Source of the DNA: Galeruca laticollis
Lineage: Eukaryota > Arthropoda > Insecta > Coleoptera > Chrysomelidae
Length of the DNA: 64,000 nucleotides
Assembly: GCA_963921935.1 (NCBI GenBank)
Contig: OY998177.1
Span: forward strand, 111,902,067 to 111,966,066
Direction of reading: 5' to 3'
Shown piece by piece: positions 63,916 to 64,000 of the stretch. Below the pieces are notes generated by a model, which had not been told where the DNA came from, did no database searches, and saw nothing but the letters and a program-made list of their open reading frames with translations. Each line of letters opens with the position of its first letter. Position 1 is the first letter of the stretch. The position numbers and the translations under genes were made by a program.

Positions 63916-64000
63916 TTATTCTAATAAATGTTCAATATGAGCTCCTCCCACTTCCACGCATATTCTAAGTGTACGAAGATTGTTTCTTTGCACTTGAAAG
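63916..64000 (-). CDS. C-terminus of a Tc1/mariner-type transposase (cut by window edge)
   Basis: Minus-strand open frame running off the window and ending at TAA 63916-63918: NNLRTLRICVEVGGAHIEHL then LE. The pattern R-x-C-[IV]-E-x-x-G-x-H-x-E-H-L is the usual last 20 residues of insect mariner and Tc-type transposases. The catalytic domain must lie beyond 64000. The frame is too short for more. Confidence 0.6.
   Translation of the reverse strand, partial: FQVQRNNLRTLRICVEVGGAHIEHLLE

Noticed and set aside
1..64000. tRNA and rRNA genes
   Set aside because: Only primer-binding-site-like complements were seen; no cloverleaf or rRNA block was found by eye.

Overview
The window is AT-rich eukaryotic DNA, almost certainly from an insect or close arthropod. 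The evidence is the mix of element families: BEL/Pao and Ty3/gypsy LTR elements, jockey-, CR1- and RTE-like LINEs, Penelope-like elements, mariner with a DD37E spacing, pogo/Tigger-like and IS630-related DNA transposons, and an errantivirus-type envelope remnant. There are no operons, CRISPR arrays or bacterial genes. Nearly all recognisable coding sequence is transposon-derived and most of it is broken. Only one long transposase frame (55053-56861, minus strand) looks intact. A few short spliced frames may be host exons.

Layout. 1-2762: 5' part of a Ty3/gypsy element (LTR end, primer-binding site, gag, start of pol), cut off by a minus-strand LINE remnant (2763-3900). 4459-12905: an array of Penelope-like elements, one long minus-strand copy (6699-10855) plus three short fold-back copies. 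Their arms carry hammerhead-ribozyme motifs, and two copies of the motif keep the full catalytic core. 12906-15281: LINE scrap, then a mariner with one nonsense codon. 15940-17500: LINE with a GAA tail. 17950-19450: minus-strand BEL/Pao relic.

21029-28101: a CR1/jockey-like LINE (PHD-type ORF1 plus ORF2) bounded by about 200-bp direct repeats and split by a nearly complete minus-strand RTE-type LINE (24463-27307). 28205-34640: a jockey-like LINE split by a BEL/Pao element (29569-32863) with a clean CTTAC target duplication. 34630-35440: a broken envelope fragment. 38453-39484 (minus): a possible three-exon gene of unknown function, 177 codons. 40396-47353: LINE, second Penelope-like family, a two-exon IS630-like transposase relic, and two copies of an unclassified element that carries a ~173-bp minisatellite.

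48590-51980: a pogo-like element inactivated by a 5'-truncated RTE insertion. 52244-53220: a second IS630-like relic. 54709-57315: an apparently complete pogo-like element (terminal inverted repeats, TA duplication, 5'-UTR intron, 602-aa transposase with a C-terminal PHD-type finger). 57316-64000: mostly anonymous DNA with possible host exons near 60 kb, a gypsy integrase scrap, a possible LTR, a small TA-flanked element, and the C-terminus of a mariner-type transposase running off the right edge.

The most interesting signals are the hammerhead motifs in inverted and direct Penelope arms, the minisatellite-bearing element found at two loci with different repeat number, the intact PHD-finger pogo transposase with iterated subterminal motifs, and the phase-consistent three-exon frame at 38.4-39.5 kb. 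All family names come from reading motifs by eye; no database search was possible.
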